From positions 115,987 to 179,986 of the forward strand of contig CAWGWC010000014.1 of NCBI GenBank assembly GCA_963826165.1: a stretch of DNA of 64,000 bases. The letters are read 5' to 3'. This DNA is from JACVRW01 sp963826165. Its GTDB lineage: Bacteria; Actinomycetota; Thermoleophilia; Solirubrobacterales; Thermoleophilaceae. Numbering within the stretch: the first letter of the stretch is position 1; each line of letters opens with the position of its first letter. Positions 1 to 9,007 of this stretch are shown here, piece after piece. Under the pieces are notes generated by a model. That model was not told where the DNA came from. It made no database searches and was given only the letters and a program-made list of their open reading frames with translations. The translations under genes were made by a program, and so were the position numbers.

Positions 1-629
1 CACGTCTCGGGCCACCAGCGCCAACACAGCAGCACGCCGAGGATCCCGAAGGGGATGTTGATGAGGAAGATCCAGTGCCAGCTCGCGATCTCCACCAGGA
101 CACCGCCGAGCACCGGTCCGAGGGCGGACGACACGAGCGCCACCACCGCGATCAGAGCCAGGCCCCGCCCGCGCTCATGCGGCGGGAACACCAGGACGGT
201 GATGGCGAATCCGAGCGGCGCCAGTATGCCCGCGCCGATGCCCTGGATCACGCGGAAGCCGATCAGCCATTCCACCGACCAGGCCGCGGCGCACAGTCCA
301 GAGCCGATCGTGAACACCGTCAGCCCGATGATGAAAAAACGCTTGCGGCCGAACTGGTCGGCCAGCCGTCCCATCGACACGAGCAGGATCGCGAAGACGA
401 TGTTGTAGGCGTTGACCACCCACGTGACCGTCGAAATGTCCGTGGACAGCTCGTCCTGCAACTCGGGGATGGTCACGTTGACGATCGACACGTCGAGCAG
501 CGACATCGCCCAGCCGATCATCATCACGCCGAAGATCCGCCACTTGTGCTTCTGGAGAAGCTCCGGGGACGGGTTCTCGCGCGGGCGCTCCTCCTCCGAG
601 GCCTGCTCGCCGAGAGTCTGCTCGCTCAC
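1..629 (-). CDS. MFS drug exporter, DHA2/EmrB type (3' part off the window)
   Basis: This is the N-terminal 209 residues of a multidrug-type major facilitator transporter; the rest lies before base 1. It starts at a GTG (629) that overlaps the stop of the upstream sulfatase-like gene (GTGA). A short cytoplasmic leader is followed by the first membrane segment with the family pattern GWAMSLLDVSIVNVTIP, a helix 2-3 loop of GRLADQFGRKR type, and then helices ending in INIPFGILGVLL, which is motif C-proximal sequence of the DHA2 family. Such transporters expel small amphiphilic compounds using the proton gradient. The overlap puts it in one transcript with the two sulfatase-like genes. The substrate cannot be told from the sequence. 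Confidence 0.8.
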   Translation of the reverse strand, partial: MSEQTLGEQASEEERPRENPSPELLQKHKWRIFGVMMIGWAMSLLDVSIVNVTIPELQDELSTDISTVTWVVNAYNIVFAILLVSMGRLADQFGRKRFFIIGLTVFTIGSGLCAAAWSVEWLIGFRVIQGIGAGILAPLGFAITVLVFPPHERGRGLALIAVVALVSSALGPVLGGVLVEIASWHWIFLINIPFGILGVLLCWRWWPET

Positions 630-2227
630 GGCGCGCGCGACTCCGGTGTCCGCTCGTTCGACGGCAGCCGGCCGCCCTCGGGCACGCGCCCGTCGAACTC
701 GAAGTCGTCGGGCTCGGTGCCGTCCTCGGGATCATCGTTGTCGATCGCGTCGAAGTCGTTGGGGATCGAGTCGTCGTCCGAGTCGTCGTCGCCGCGCTCC
801 CGGTTGGGTCGCAGCGCGCCGTCGGGGCCGAACTCCGGCAGCGTCCCGCCGGCCACCATCACCGCCACCTGCGACAGCTCGGTGAGCTTGTTGGGGTCCT
901 CGTTGGCGACGTCGTCGAAGCGCGTGATGTCGTCCTCGGCCTCCTCGTCGTCGTCGTAGAGGCGGCGCTCGATCTCCTCGCGGTCCGCCACCATGAGCCA
1001 GCGGTTGTCGCGCACGACGATGTTGGAGCCCGCGGCGGTGACGTTGTAGCCGCGGTGGTAGAGATCCCATTGGTCGACGTCGTCGAACAGCGCGTTCAGG
1101 TCCTCCCCGCCCATCTTGCCGGGGATGGTCACACCCATGAAGGACACGATGGTCGGGGCCACATCGTGGGTGGTGGCGTACCAGTCCACCCCCTCGCCTG
1201 CCTTGTCGCCGTCGGGATGGCGGATCAGCATCGGAACCTCGTAGGCGGGCCGGTGCGAGGTGGGGGTGGCGATGCCGAGGTAGTCGTGGTCGCCTAGGGC
1301 GATGCCCTGGTCGCCGATCACCACGAGCATGGTGGAGCCGAGCAGGTCGAGTTCGTTCATGCGGCCGACCAGGCGCCCGACCCAGTCGTCCACCGCCTCC
1401 ACGTGCTTGCGGTAGGCCGAGCGGACGCGATCGATGTCGTCGCCGTTCCAGCGCACCTCCACCAGGCGGTCGTCCATCGGGCCGAGCCCCTCGTCCTCGA
1501 TCTCGCCGGGCTTGACGTAGACGGGCGAGGCGACGGCGGCGTCGATCGGGTCGAAGGGATCGATGGCCAGGAAGAAGGGCGGGTCGCCCTGCAACCGGCC
1601 GAGCTCGCGAATGCCGGTTCGGAAGGTGTTCGCTGCGGCGCGGGTCTGGCGCCGGATGGCCGGAAGCAGCTCGGACTCGATGCCGGGGGTCTGCTCGTCC
1701 GCCAGTCGCGGCAAGCCGGCGCCGCCCCGATCGGCCGGGCGCACCACGTCCGGGAAGCGCTCACCTTCGAGGATCGGGTTGTCGCTCACGTATGACGTCG
1801 TGACTCCGCCGTCGCGCAGCGTCTCCGTGATCACCGGCTGCCAGTCCCAGATCGGGTTGAAGCCGGGCACCGGGGCCAGTCCCTCGGTACGTCTCCAGTC
1901 GCGGAAGGGAAACGAGCGCATGCCGGTGATCAGCGCCCGCCGGCCGGGCAGGCCGGGCATCGACTCGGGGATGACGCGGTCGAAGCGCAGCGAGTCGCCG
2001 GCCAGGTCGTCCAGGTTCGGCGTGTCCGCCGGCGAGTCACCCTCGAAGGCCTTGACGTGGTCGGCCCGCACCAGCGGCAAGACCACCAGCACGGCGTTGC
2101 GGGCCCGGCCCTCGTCGGCCTGGGCGGCCGCCCCGGCCGGCAGCGCGGCCAGTCCGAACACCCCGGCGCCCGCGGCACCCACGCCGCCGCGGCGCAGCAG
2201 CGCGCGCCGTGTGAGCCCGTCGCTCAC
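626..2227 (-). CDS. sulfatase-like protein with degenerate active site (probable pseudoenzyme)
   Basis: 533 residues of the alkaline phosphatase/sulfatase fold, starting at GTG 2227, which overlaps the stop of the next sulfatase gene. The N-terminus has a Tat-type leader (TRRALLRRGG, then a hydrophobic stretch ending AGAAAQA). Family landmarks are present (PNLDDLAGDSLRFD, RRALITGMRSFPFRD) but key residues are missing compared with its neighbour: the metal-binding Asp of the first strand is replaced (VLPLVRADH versus LLFTDSTRADF), the nucleophile position is Gly92 instead of Cys/Ser/Thr, and the late SDHG motif reads GDQG. The C-terminus is a long acidic Asp/Glu-rich tail of about 70 residues. 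I infer an exported non-catalytic or redirected paralogue of the downstream-numbered gene. Confidence 0.8.
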   Translation of the reverse strand: MSDGLTRRALLRRGGVGAAGAGVFGLAALPAGAAAQADEGRARNAVLVVLPLVRADHVKAFEGDSPADTPNLDDLAGDSLRFDRVIPESMPGLPGRRALITGMRSFPFRDWRRTEGLAPVPGFNPIWDWQPVITETLRDGGVTTSYVSDNPILEGERFPDVVRPADRGGAGLPRLADEQTPGIESELLPAIRRQTRAAANTFRTGIRELGRLQGDPPFFLAIDPFDPIDAAVASPVYVKPGEIEDEGLGPMDDRLVEVRWNGDDIDRVRSAYRKHVEAVDDWVGRLVGRMNELDLLGSTMLVVIGDQGIALGDHDYLGIATPTSHRPAYEVPMLIRHPDGDKAGEGVDWYATTHDVAPTIVSFMGVTIPGKMGGEDLNALFDDVDQWDLYHRGYNVTAAGSNIVVRDNRWLMVADREEIERRLYDDDEEAEDDITRFDDVANEDPNKLTELSQVAVMVAGGTLPEFGPDGALRPNRERGDDDSDDDSIPNDFDAIDNDDPEDGTEPDDFEFDGRVPEGGRLPSNERTPESRAP

Positions 2228-3768
2228 CCGCCGAGCACCGCCTTGCCGCCACCCTGGGCGAACTGGGGAAGCGTGCCCCCGGCCTCGTCCTCGAGCGTGC
2301 GCCAGAGGCGATCCACCACCTCCGGGTTCTCGGCGGCCACGTCGGTCAGCTCCTCCGGGTCCGTGCGCTTGTCGTAGAGCCGCTTGCGCTTGCCCTCGCT
2401 GTCGGAGAGCAGGAACCAGTCGAGGTCGCCCGCCAGCACGTGGTCGTCGTAGCAGGAGGTGAACACCGGGCGGGCGGGCGGCTCCTCGCCGTCGAACATG
2501 ACGGACAGATCCTCGCCCGCCATCAGCCCCGGAGCGCGAACGCCCATGAAGGAGAGCGCGGTGCGCGGCAGGTCGTGGGTGGAGACGAAGAAGTCGCTGC
2601 GCTCGCCGGCGCGCTTGCCCTCCGGGTGCCGGATCATGGCGGGCACGTGGTAGATGTGCCACTGGGCACGGGCGGCGTGCTTGCCGAGGATGCCGTGCTC
2701 GCCGAGGGTCAGCCCGTGGTCGGACATGTACATCACCACGGTGTTGTCCATCAGCTTCTGCCGGTCGAGCTCGTTCATGAAGCGCCCTACCCACTCGTCC
2801 ATGAACTCGATCTCGGCCGCGTACAGCTGCCGCACGCGCTCGATGGTCTCGTCGTCCACGTCCACGTCGACCACCCACGAGTAGGGCGTCTCGAAGGGCT
2901 GGATCGGCTCGATGCCCTGCTTCTCGGAGCCGAGCGGCTCGTCGCCCCAGCGCGTCTGGTAGACGCGCGGCGCGTCCAGCGGCTCGTGTGGATCGAAGGC
3001 GTCGATGCCCAGGAAGAACGGCTTTCCGGTGTCCTTGAGGTCATCCAGCAGGCGCAGCCCCGAGCGCACGACCCGCGCCGTGGGGTAGTCGTTCTCGCTG
3101 TCGCGGTAGATCGAGTTCCAGCCGGCCATGGCCCGCAGGCGCCCCACCTCGACGGTGTCGGACAGCTCGGGCAGGAGGTAGCGCTCGATCGTGCTGCGGG
3201 TGGCCGGACGCTTGTAGGGCTTGTTGAGGAAGCGGTAGGCGCCCTGCGAGTAGCTCGGCTTGACCCAGTCGAGCGTGCGCCGGAAGTTGCCGAAGCGGGG
3301 GCCGATCAGGAACGGATTGTCGGTGCAGTAGGCCGTCTCCACGTCGGCCTGGGCCATGACCTCGGTGACGATCGGGTGGAACTCCGGAATCGGGATCCAG
3401 CCGGGGCCCACGGGCAGGCCCTTGGTGGGCACGTAGTTGCGAAACGGAAACGAGCGGACGCCGGTGAGGATCGAGCGCCGCGCAGGCCCGGTGGGCATGG
3501 CCTCGGGCACGGCGTGGTCGAACACCAGCGAGTCGTTGGCCAGGGCGTCGAGGTTCGGCGTCTTGGCCAGCGAATCCGGGTTGTAGGCCGACAGGAAGTC
3601 CGCTCGCGTTGAGTCGGTGAACAGCAGGACGACGTTGGGTGCGTCCTCGGCGTGCTCGGTGGCGGGCTCGAAGTAGTCGTCGCCGCAGGCCGATGCGGCA
3701 AGGGCAGCCGTACCGGCGGCGCCGGCTCCCAACACTCCCCTTCTGGTGAAGCCACGTCGCGAGGCCAT
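2224..3768 (-). CDS. exported sulfatase/phosphatase-superfamily hydrolase
   Basis: 514 residues. The leader has twin arginines (RRGFTRRGVLG) and ends LAASACGDD, so it is probably Tat-exported and possibly lipid-anchored at the Cys. The fold landmarks are the metal site FTDSTRADF (about 50-57), PNLDALANDSLVFDHAVPEAMP, the nucleophile region TGPARRSILTG with Thr93 where arylsulfatases have the Cys that becomes formylglycine, and MSDHGLTLGEHGILGKH near residue 350. Thr at this site is known in phosphotransfer/phosphatase members such as LtaS-type enzymes, so a phosphate or phosphonate ester substrate is as likely as a sulfate. First gene of the sulfatase-sulfatase-MFS transcript. Confidence 0.85.
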   Translation of the reverse strand: MASRRGFTRRGVLGAGAAGTAALAASACGDDYFEPATEHAEDAPNVVLLFTDSTRADFLSAYNPDSLAKTPNLDALANDSLVFDHAVPEAMPTGPARRSILTGVRSFPFRNYVPTKGLPVGPGWIPIPEFHPIVTEVMAQADVETAYCTDNPFLIGPRFGNFRRTLDWVKPSYSQGAYRFLNKPYKRPATRSTIERYLLPELSDTVEVGRLRAMAGWNSIYRDSENDYPTARVVRSGLRLLDDLKDTGKPFFLGIDAFDPHEPLDAPRVYQTRWGDEPLGSEKQGIEPIQPFETPYSWVVDVDVDDETIERVRQLYAAEIEFMDEWVGRFMNELDRQKLMDNTVVMYMSDHGLTLGEHGILGKHAARAQWHIYHVPAMIRHPEGKRAGERSDFFVSTHDLPRTALSFMGVRAPGLMAGEDLSVMFDGEEPPARPVFTSCYDDHVLAGDLDWFLLSDSEGKRKRLYDKRTDPEELTDVAAENPEVVDRLWRTLEDEAGGTLPQFAQGGGKAVLGG

Positions 3769-3801
3769 TCCGGGCTCGCAGGCTAGCTGAAGGGTCCTAC
3801 G

Positions 3802-5322
3802 TCACCCGCTCGAGGAAGCCGTGACCTCGGCCGGCACCTCGATCTCGCGCTTGAGGATCTTGCCGGTGGGCCCCTTGGGCAGCTCGTCGACGAACCAGAC
3901 GCGACGCGGGTACTTGTACGCCGCCACCTGGTCCTTCACGTAGGCCTTGACCTCCTCGGCGTCGAGGCTCTCGCCCTGCTTGACCACCACCGCGGCGCCC
4001 ACCTCCTCGCCGAGCGAGTCGTCAGGCACCCCCACCACGGCCGCCTCCTGCACGGAGGGATGCTCGTAGAGCACCTCCTCGACCTCGCGGGGGTAGATGT
4101 TGTAGCCGCCGCGGATGATCAGGTCCTTCTTGCGGTCGACGATGAAGAAGTAGCCGTCCTCGTCCACGCGCGCCATGTCGCCCGAGTGGAACCAGCCCTC
4201 ACCGGTGATCGACTCGTCGGTGGCCTCGGGCCGGTCCCAGTAGCCCTTCATGACGTTGTGGCCGCGGATGACGATCTCGCCCACCTCGCCCTGATCGACC
4301 TCGTTGCCCTCGTCGTCCCAGATCTGCATCTCCACGCCCTCGATCGGCGTGCCGATCGAGCCCGCCTTGCGCTCCTTGTGGGGATGGTTGAAGGACGCCA
4401 CCGGCGAGGTCTCCGAGAGGCCGTAGCCCTCGAGAATCGGACAGCCGAACTTCTCCTCGAAGCCGCGGATGAGCTCCACCGGGATCGCCGCTCCGCCGGA
4501 CATGCACAGACGCAGCGTGGAGGCGTCGGCCTCGTCGGCCGCGTCCGCGTGCAGCATCGCGTTGTACATGGTGGGCACGCCCTGGAAGACGGTGACGCCG
4601 TCGCGCTCGATGATCTCGAGCGCCTTGTCGGGGTCGAAGCGCGGAATCATGCTCACGGTGGCGCCGTTGGCCACCGCGCTGTTCATCGTGCAGGTCTGGC
4701 CGAAGGAGTGGAACAGCGGGAGGGCGCCGAGCAGCACGTCCTCGTGGGTGAACTCCCCGAGGGTGGTGGAGGCCATCTCGCAGTTGCGGCGCAGGTTGGC
4801 GTGCGTGAGCTCCGCGCCCTTTGGCTTGCCGGTGGTGCCGCTCGTGTAGAGGATCACCGCGGTGTCGCCGGCGTCGCGCTCCACGCTCTCGAACTCTTCG
4901 CTGTGGGCGCCCACGAGCTGCTCGAACTCGCCCGGCTTGACCAGGATCGTCTCGGCGCCGGCGTCGGCGGCGCCCGCCTCGGCGGCTTCCGCGAAGTCTC
5001 CCCAGGCGAACAGCAGCTTCGCCCCGGAGTCGCTCAGGTAGTAGCCGGTCTCGCGCTCCTTGAGCAGGACGTTCATGGGCACGACCACGCCGCCCGCGCG
5101 CAGGATGCCGTAGTAGATCGAGGGGAAGTACGGGACGTTCGGGAGCATCAGCCCCACGCGATCGCCAGCGGCCAGGCCCTTGTCCTCGAGGAGGTTGGCG
5201 ATCCGCGACGCCGCGCAGTCGAGCTGGTGGTAGGTCAGCTCCGCGTCGTCCAGCTTGAAGGCGGTCCGGTCGCCGTGCTCGGCGGCGGTGTCGGTCAGGA
5301 TGCTCGCCAGGTTCTCGCTCAT
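3802..5322 (-). CDS. long-chain fatty acid--CoA ligase (AMP-binding enzyme)
   Basis: 506 residues from ATG 5322. It activates a carboxylic acid with ATP and loads it onto CoA. Adenylate-forming motifs are intact: the P-loop YTSGTTGKPKG, the A5 motif GYGLSETSP, the A7/A8 region GWFHSGDMARVDEDGYFF and DRKKDLIIRGGYNIYP, and the catalytic lysine in PTGKILKREI near the C-terminus. The length is normal for single-domain medium/long-chain acyl-CoA synthetases without a long N-terminal extension. It lies alone between the sulfatase genes and a divergent secreted protein. The substrate chain length cannot be predicted from sequence. Confidence 0.9.
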   Translation of the reverse strand: MSENLASILTDTAAEHGDRTAFKLDDAELTYHQLDCAASRIANLLEDKGLAAGDRVGLMLPNVPYFPSIYYGILRAGGVVVPMNVLLKERETGYYLSDSGAKLLFAWGDFAEAAEAGAADAGAETILVKPGEFEQLVGAHSEEFESVERDAGDTAVILYTSGTTGKPKGAELTHANLRRNCEMASTTLGEFTHEDVLLGALPLFHSFGQTCTMNSAVANGATVSMIPRFDPDKALEIIERDGVTVFQGVPTMYNAMLHADAADEADASTLRLCMSGGAAIPVELIRGFEEKFGCPILEGYGLSETSPVASFNHPHKERKAGSIGTPIEGVEMQIWDDEGNEVDQGEVGEIVIRGHNVMKGYWDRPEATDESITGEGWFHSGDMARVDEDGYFFIVDRKKDLIIRGGYNIYPREVEEVLYEHPSVQEAAVVGVPDDSLGEEVGAAVVVKQGESLDAEEVKAYVKDQVAAYKYPRRVWFVDELPKGPTGKILKREIEVPAEVTASSSG

Positions 5323-5377
5323 GGCGGCAGCGTATCGCGGGGACCTCTGTCCCATCCGCGGCCGTACTCCTCTCACC

Positions 5378-6292
5378 ATGAGCCGTCTGCGCGCCCCGTG
5401 CATCGTGGTCGCTGCCGTTCTCGTCGCCGGGATCGGCGCCACCGCGATCGCTGAGCCGGAGGGCAGCCCGGCGACGCAGTCCGCTCGCGTGGCCGAGAGC
5501 CCACGGCATGGCCTCACCGTGACCCTGCCCGACGGGTGGCACCGCGCGCGCCGGAACCTGACCCCGCAGCTCCACGACCCTCGCGAAATCCTGTCCGTGG
5601 CCACCTACCCGCTGCGCTACCGCCGCGGGGCGCGCTGTCGCATTTCCGGCTGTCCCACGCCGGCGCTGAACGGGTTCCGGGCGACCGACATCCTCCTCTC
5701 GGTCCAGCAGCGCAGACGTGTACGGCCGGCCGCCGAGGATGTTCCGCTCGATCTGCGTCCACAGGAGGCCGAGCTCGACGGCTGCACCCGAGGCCGGGTC
5801 GCCTGGTACGCCTTCGACCACTTCGTCGTCGCCGGTCGCACCTCATACGCGTTCGTGGTCGTCGGCGAGCGCGCTCCGCTGACCGCCCGCCGCGACCTGC
5901 GCCGCATCCTGCGTTCGCTGACGTTAGCCCAGAATGCCGAGCGAACTGCCCACGTCCCGCGCCGCGTCGAAGAGCGGGTCGGGCCAGAGCCCGAACACCA
6001 GCGTGAGCACCGCGAAGGCGATCGCCACGGCGGCCACCTCCGGCTGGGCGCGGGTGTCGGCCTCGGGCGACCAGCCCGACACCGGCTTGACGCGGCGCTG
6101 GGGCACGGTGGGGAGCTCGATCTCGTAGCGGCCCATCCACATGGCCGCGATCACGCGCAGGTAGTACGCGAGCGAGAGCACCGACCCCACCACGATGGCG
6201 ATGCCCAGCCAGGTGTAGTCGCCCGAAACCGCTGCGTCGATCAGGAAGAACTTGCCGATGAAGCCGCCCGTGGCCGGGAAGCCCGCCAGTGA
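5378..6292 (+). CDS. secreted protein of unknown function; 3' end doubtful
   Basis: From ATG 5378 the protein has a signal peptide (APCIVVAAVLVAGIGATAIA) and a compact domain of about 160 residues beginning LTVTLPDGWHRARRNLTPQ and ending RDLRRILRSLTLA near base 5930. It contains a pair of cysteines around CRISGC. In frame, translation then runs 360 bases into the antisense of nuoN before a stop at 6292; that tail is rich in Arg/His and looks like shadow sequence. Either the natural stop was lost or a small indel occurred near 5920. I do not recognise the family. Divergent from the acyl-CoA ligase. Confidence 0.45.
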   Translation: MSRLRAPCIVVAAVLVAGIGATAIAEPEGSPATQSARVAESPRHGLTVTLPDGWHRARRNLTPQLHDPREILSVATYPLRYRRGARCRISGCPTPALNGFRATDILLSVQQRRRVRPAAEDVPLDLRPQEAELDGCTRGRVAWYAFDHFVVAGRTSYAFVVVGERAPLTARRDLRRILRSLTLAQNAERTAHVPRRVEERVGPEPEHQREHREGDRHGGHLRLGAGVGLGRPARHRLDAALGHGGELDLVAAHPHGRDHAQVVREREHRPHHDGDAQPGVVARNRCVDQEELADEAARGREARQ

Positions 6293-7469
6293 GAGCATGG
6301 CGATGGTCATCGGCCAGGCCAGCCAGGGGTTGGTCTGGCCGAGGTCTTCGAACGAGGCCAGGTCGTCGCCGTGCTCTGACACGCGCTCGCGCGCGACCAC
6401 GACGGCGAAGGCGGTCACGTTCATGGCCAGGTACACGGCCAGGTAGAAGACGGTGGCCTCGAGTCCGAGCCGGGTGCCCACCACCACCCCCACCAGGAGG
6501 TAGCCGGCCTGGGCGATGCTCGACCAGGCGAGCATGCGCTTCAGCGAGCGCTGCGCCAGGGCACCCACGTTGCCGATCACGATCGTGGTGGCCGCGAGGA
6601 CGGCCAGCGCAGGGGCCCAGTCGAGTTGTGCGAGGCCGAGCGCGTCGTAGAAGAGCCGCAGGAAGACGGCGAACGCCGCCGCCTTGGTGGCCACCGCCAT
6701 GAAGGTGGTGATCGGCGTGGGGGCGCCCTGGTAGACGTCCGGCGTCCACTGGTGGAAGGGAGCCACCGACGCCTTGAAGGCCAGTCCGACGATGGTGAGG
6801 CCGATGCCGGTGAGCAGCAGCGGATCCGTGACCGACAGCTCGCCGCCGCCTTCCAGAGCCGTCGCGATCTCCCCGAACTGCATCGAGCCGCTGGCGCCGT
6901 AGATCAGCGCCAGGCCGTAGAGCAGGGTGGCCGAGCCCACCGAGCCGATCACCAGGTACTTGAGGCCGGACTCGAGCGACGCGCGCTTGCGTATGTCGCT
7001 GGCGCAGAGGACGTAGAGCGGAATCGACAGCAGCTCGATGCCGATGAAGAGCGTGATCAGGTTCTCGGCCGAGGCCAGCACGACCATCCCGGCGATCGAG
7101 CCCAGCAGCAGAGCGTGGTACTCCCCGTGGCCGGCTTCGCGCGGGGCGCTGGCCCTCAGCGAGAGCACCACGGCCACGAGCCCGGCCACGTAGAAGAGCA
7201 TCGACAGCCCGAGCGACAGCGTGTCCACCGCCAGGCTGCCCTCGAGGATCGGCGGCAGGTCGCCCGGCTCCCAGATCCAGATCGTCAGGCCGATCGCGGT
7301 GAAGCAGCGAGACGGCGGTGAGGACGGGGACGAGCGTGAGCCGCGCAAAGCTCGAGCGCAGCAGTCCGACCATCAACACGACGACGGCGCCGCCCACGAG
7401 CGCGAGCAGCGGCGACAGCTCGCGGTAGGCGATCTCCGGGGCTTCGACCTGGGCGAGGAGGGCGCTCAC
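5924..7469 (-). CDS. nuoN: NADH-quinone oxidoreductase subunit N (frameshifted)
   Basis: Antiporter-like proton-pumping membrane subunit of complex I, last gene of the nuo operon. GTG start at 7469 overlaps the nuoM stop. The reading frame begins MSALLAQVEAPEIAYREL and runs to LTAVSL, then must shift by one base at about 7304 to continue FTAIGLTIWIWEPGDL and onward to the stop at 5924. After removing one extra base (a C on the coding strand) the product is about 514 residues, the usual size. Typical helices with conserved Lys in AFKASVAPFHQWTPDVYQG and LAQRSLKRMLAWSSIAQAGY are visible. Sequencing error or real disruption cannot be separated here. Confidence 0.9.
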
Positions 7470-9007
7470 GGCGTCCGCTCCGCCAGCTTCAGCCGCTCGG
7501 CTCGCCGCTCACGGGCGGCTTCGGCGCGGGCCAGCGAGTCGGCCACCGCTCGCGCCGGGGCGATGCGCTCGACGGTGGCCCGCTCGGTGCGCTGGACCAC
7601 GAAGTTGGGGTACACGCCGAGGGCCACGATCACCGCCACCAGCGGCACGATCGCGACGAGCTCGGGTCCGCGGACGTCGTTCGACTCGACCTTCGGCCCG
7701 CGCCGGCCGTGCATGGTGCGCTGGAACACGCGAATCATGTACACGGCGGCCAGCACCACGCCGACGCTGGCCACGAGGCCGTAGACGAGCTTGTCCTCAT
7801 AGGAGCCGAACAGCACCAGCACCTCGCCCACGAAGTTGGCCGAGCCGGGCATGGCCAGGGTGGCGAAGGTGACGATCAGGAAGAGCGCCGCCAGCACCGG
7901 TGCTCGCGTGGCCATGCCACCGAGTTGCGACACCGACTGGCTGCCCTCGGCCCGCGCGGCGATCACCCCGATGATCAGGAACAGCGGCACCACCACGAGC
8001 CCGTGGTTGAGCATCTGGAAGACCGCCCCCTGGGCGCCCTTGGCCTCGAGGGCGAAGATGCCGAGCACGATGAAGCCCAGCTGGGCGATCGAGGAGTAGG
8101 CCACCACCATCCGCACGTTGTCCTGGGAGAAGGCCAGGATCGAGCCGTACAGGATCGAGAAGACCGCGATGATGATGAACAGCTCCTGCCAGTGCTGGGA
8201 GCCCTCGGGCATCACCGGCAGCACGATGCGCAGGAAGCCGTAGACGCCGACCTTCGACAGCACCGCGGACAGCAGGGCCAGCACGGGAATCGAGGTCGAC
8301 CGGTAGGTCTCGGGCACCCAGCCGTGCAGCGGGAACAGCGGGGCTTTGACGAAGAAGGCGAGCGCGAACAGCAGCACGATCCAGTGCTGGGTGCCCTCGG
8401 GCACGGAGCGCTCCTCGAGCACGGCGAGCGAGAACGACAGCTCGCCGCCTTCCGGCGTGGCCAGCACGCCCAGGGCGATCGCCGCGCCGAGCATCAGCAG
8501 CGAGCCCACCAGCGTGTAGATCACGAACTTCGTAGTGGCCCGCACCCTGTCGCCCGTGCCCCAGCCTCCGATCAGGAAGTAGAAGGGCACCAGCATCAGG
8601 TCGAAGAAGATGATGAACAGAGCGAGGTCCTGGGCCATGAACGCGCCCAGCACCGCGGTCTCGGCGAGCGCGAGGTGGAAGAAGAAGAGCCGTGTGCGCT
8701 CGTGCTCCTTGAAGGCGGCGACGAGCGTGCAGGGCACCCAGGCGATCGCCGTGAGCAGGACCATGAACAGGTTGAGCCCGTCGACGCCGAGCTGATAGCG
8801 GATGCCGAGCTCGGGAATCCACTCGTCGTCGGTCACGTACTGCAGCCCCGCGCCGCGATCGAAGTCGGCCAGCATCACCACCGCGTAGGCGAGCACGGCC
8901 ACGGTGCCCGCGAGAACGGCCCAGCGCGCCATCCCGCGCGGCAGCACCGCGCCGATCACGCCGGCGGCCAGCGGGAGGAAGAGGATGATCGTCAGGTGGA
9001 TGGTCAC
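7466..9007 (-). CDS. nuoM: NADH-quinone oxidoreductase subunit M
   Basis: 513 residues, GTG start overlapping the nuoL stop (GTGA). One of the three Mrp-antiporter-like proton-translocating subunits in the membrane arm of complex I. Family hallmarks are the first-helix pattern, the functional region VKAPLFPLHGWVPETY with its buried Lys, and the conserved VAYSSIAQLGFIVLGIF helix. About 14 hydrophobic segments are visible. A charged C-terminal tail rich in Arg/Glu (ADSLARAEAARERRAERL) is longer than in Escherichia coli and is probably cytoplasmic. Confidence 0.97.
   Translation of the reverse strand: MTIHLTIILFLPLAAGVIGAVLPRGMARWAVLAGTVAVLAYAVVMLADFDRGAGLQYVTDDEWIPELGIRYQLGVDGLNLFMVLLTAIAWVPCTLVAAFKEHERTRLFFFHLALAETAVLGAFMAQDLALFIIFFDLMLVPFYFLIGGWGTGDRVRATTKFVIYTLVGSLLMLGAAIALGVLATPEGGELSFSLAVLEERSVPEGTQHWIVLLFALAFFVKAPLFPLHGWVPETYRSTSIPVLALLSAVLSKVGVYGFLRIVLPVMPEGSQHWQELFIIIAVFSILYGSILAFSQDNVRMVVAYSSIAQLGFIVLGIFALEAKGAQGAVFQMLNHGLVVVPLFLIIGVIAARAEGSQSVSQLGGMATRAPVLAALFLIVTFATLAMPGSANFVGEVLVLFGSYEDKLVYGLVASVGVVLAAVYMIRVFQRTMHGRRGPKVESNDVRGPELVAIVPLVAVIVALGVYPNFVVQRTERATVERIAPARAVADSLARAEAARERRAERLKLAERTP

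Noticed and set aside
626..2878. 750-residue version of the first sulfatase-like protein
   Set aside because: The first 215 residues are a shifted-frame shadow of the second sulfatase gene; the Tat leader marks GTG 2227 as the start.
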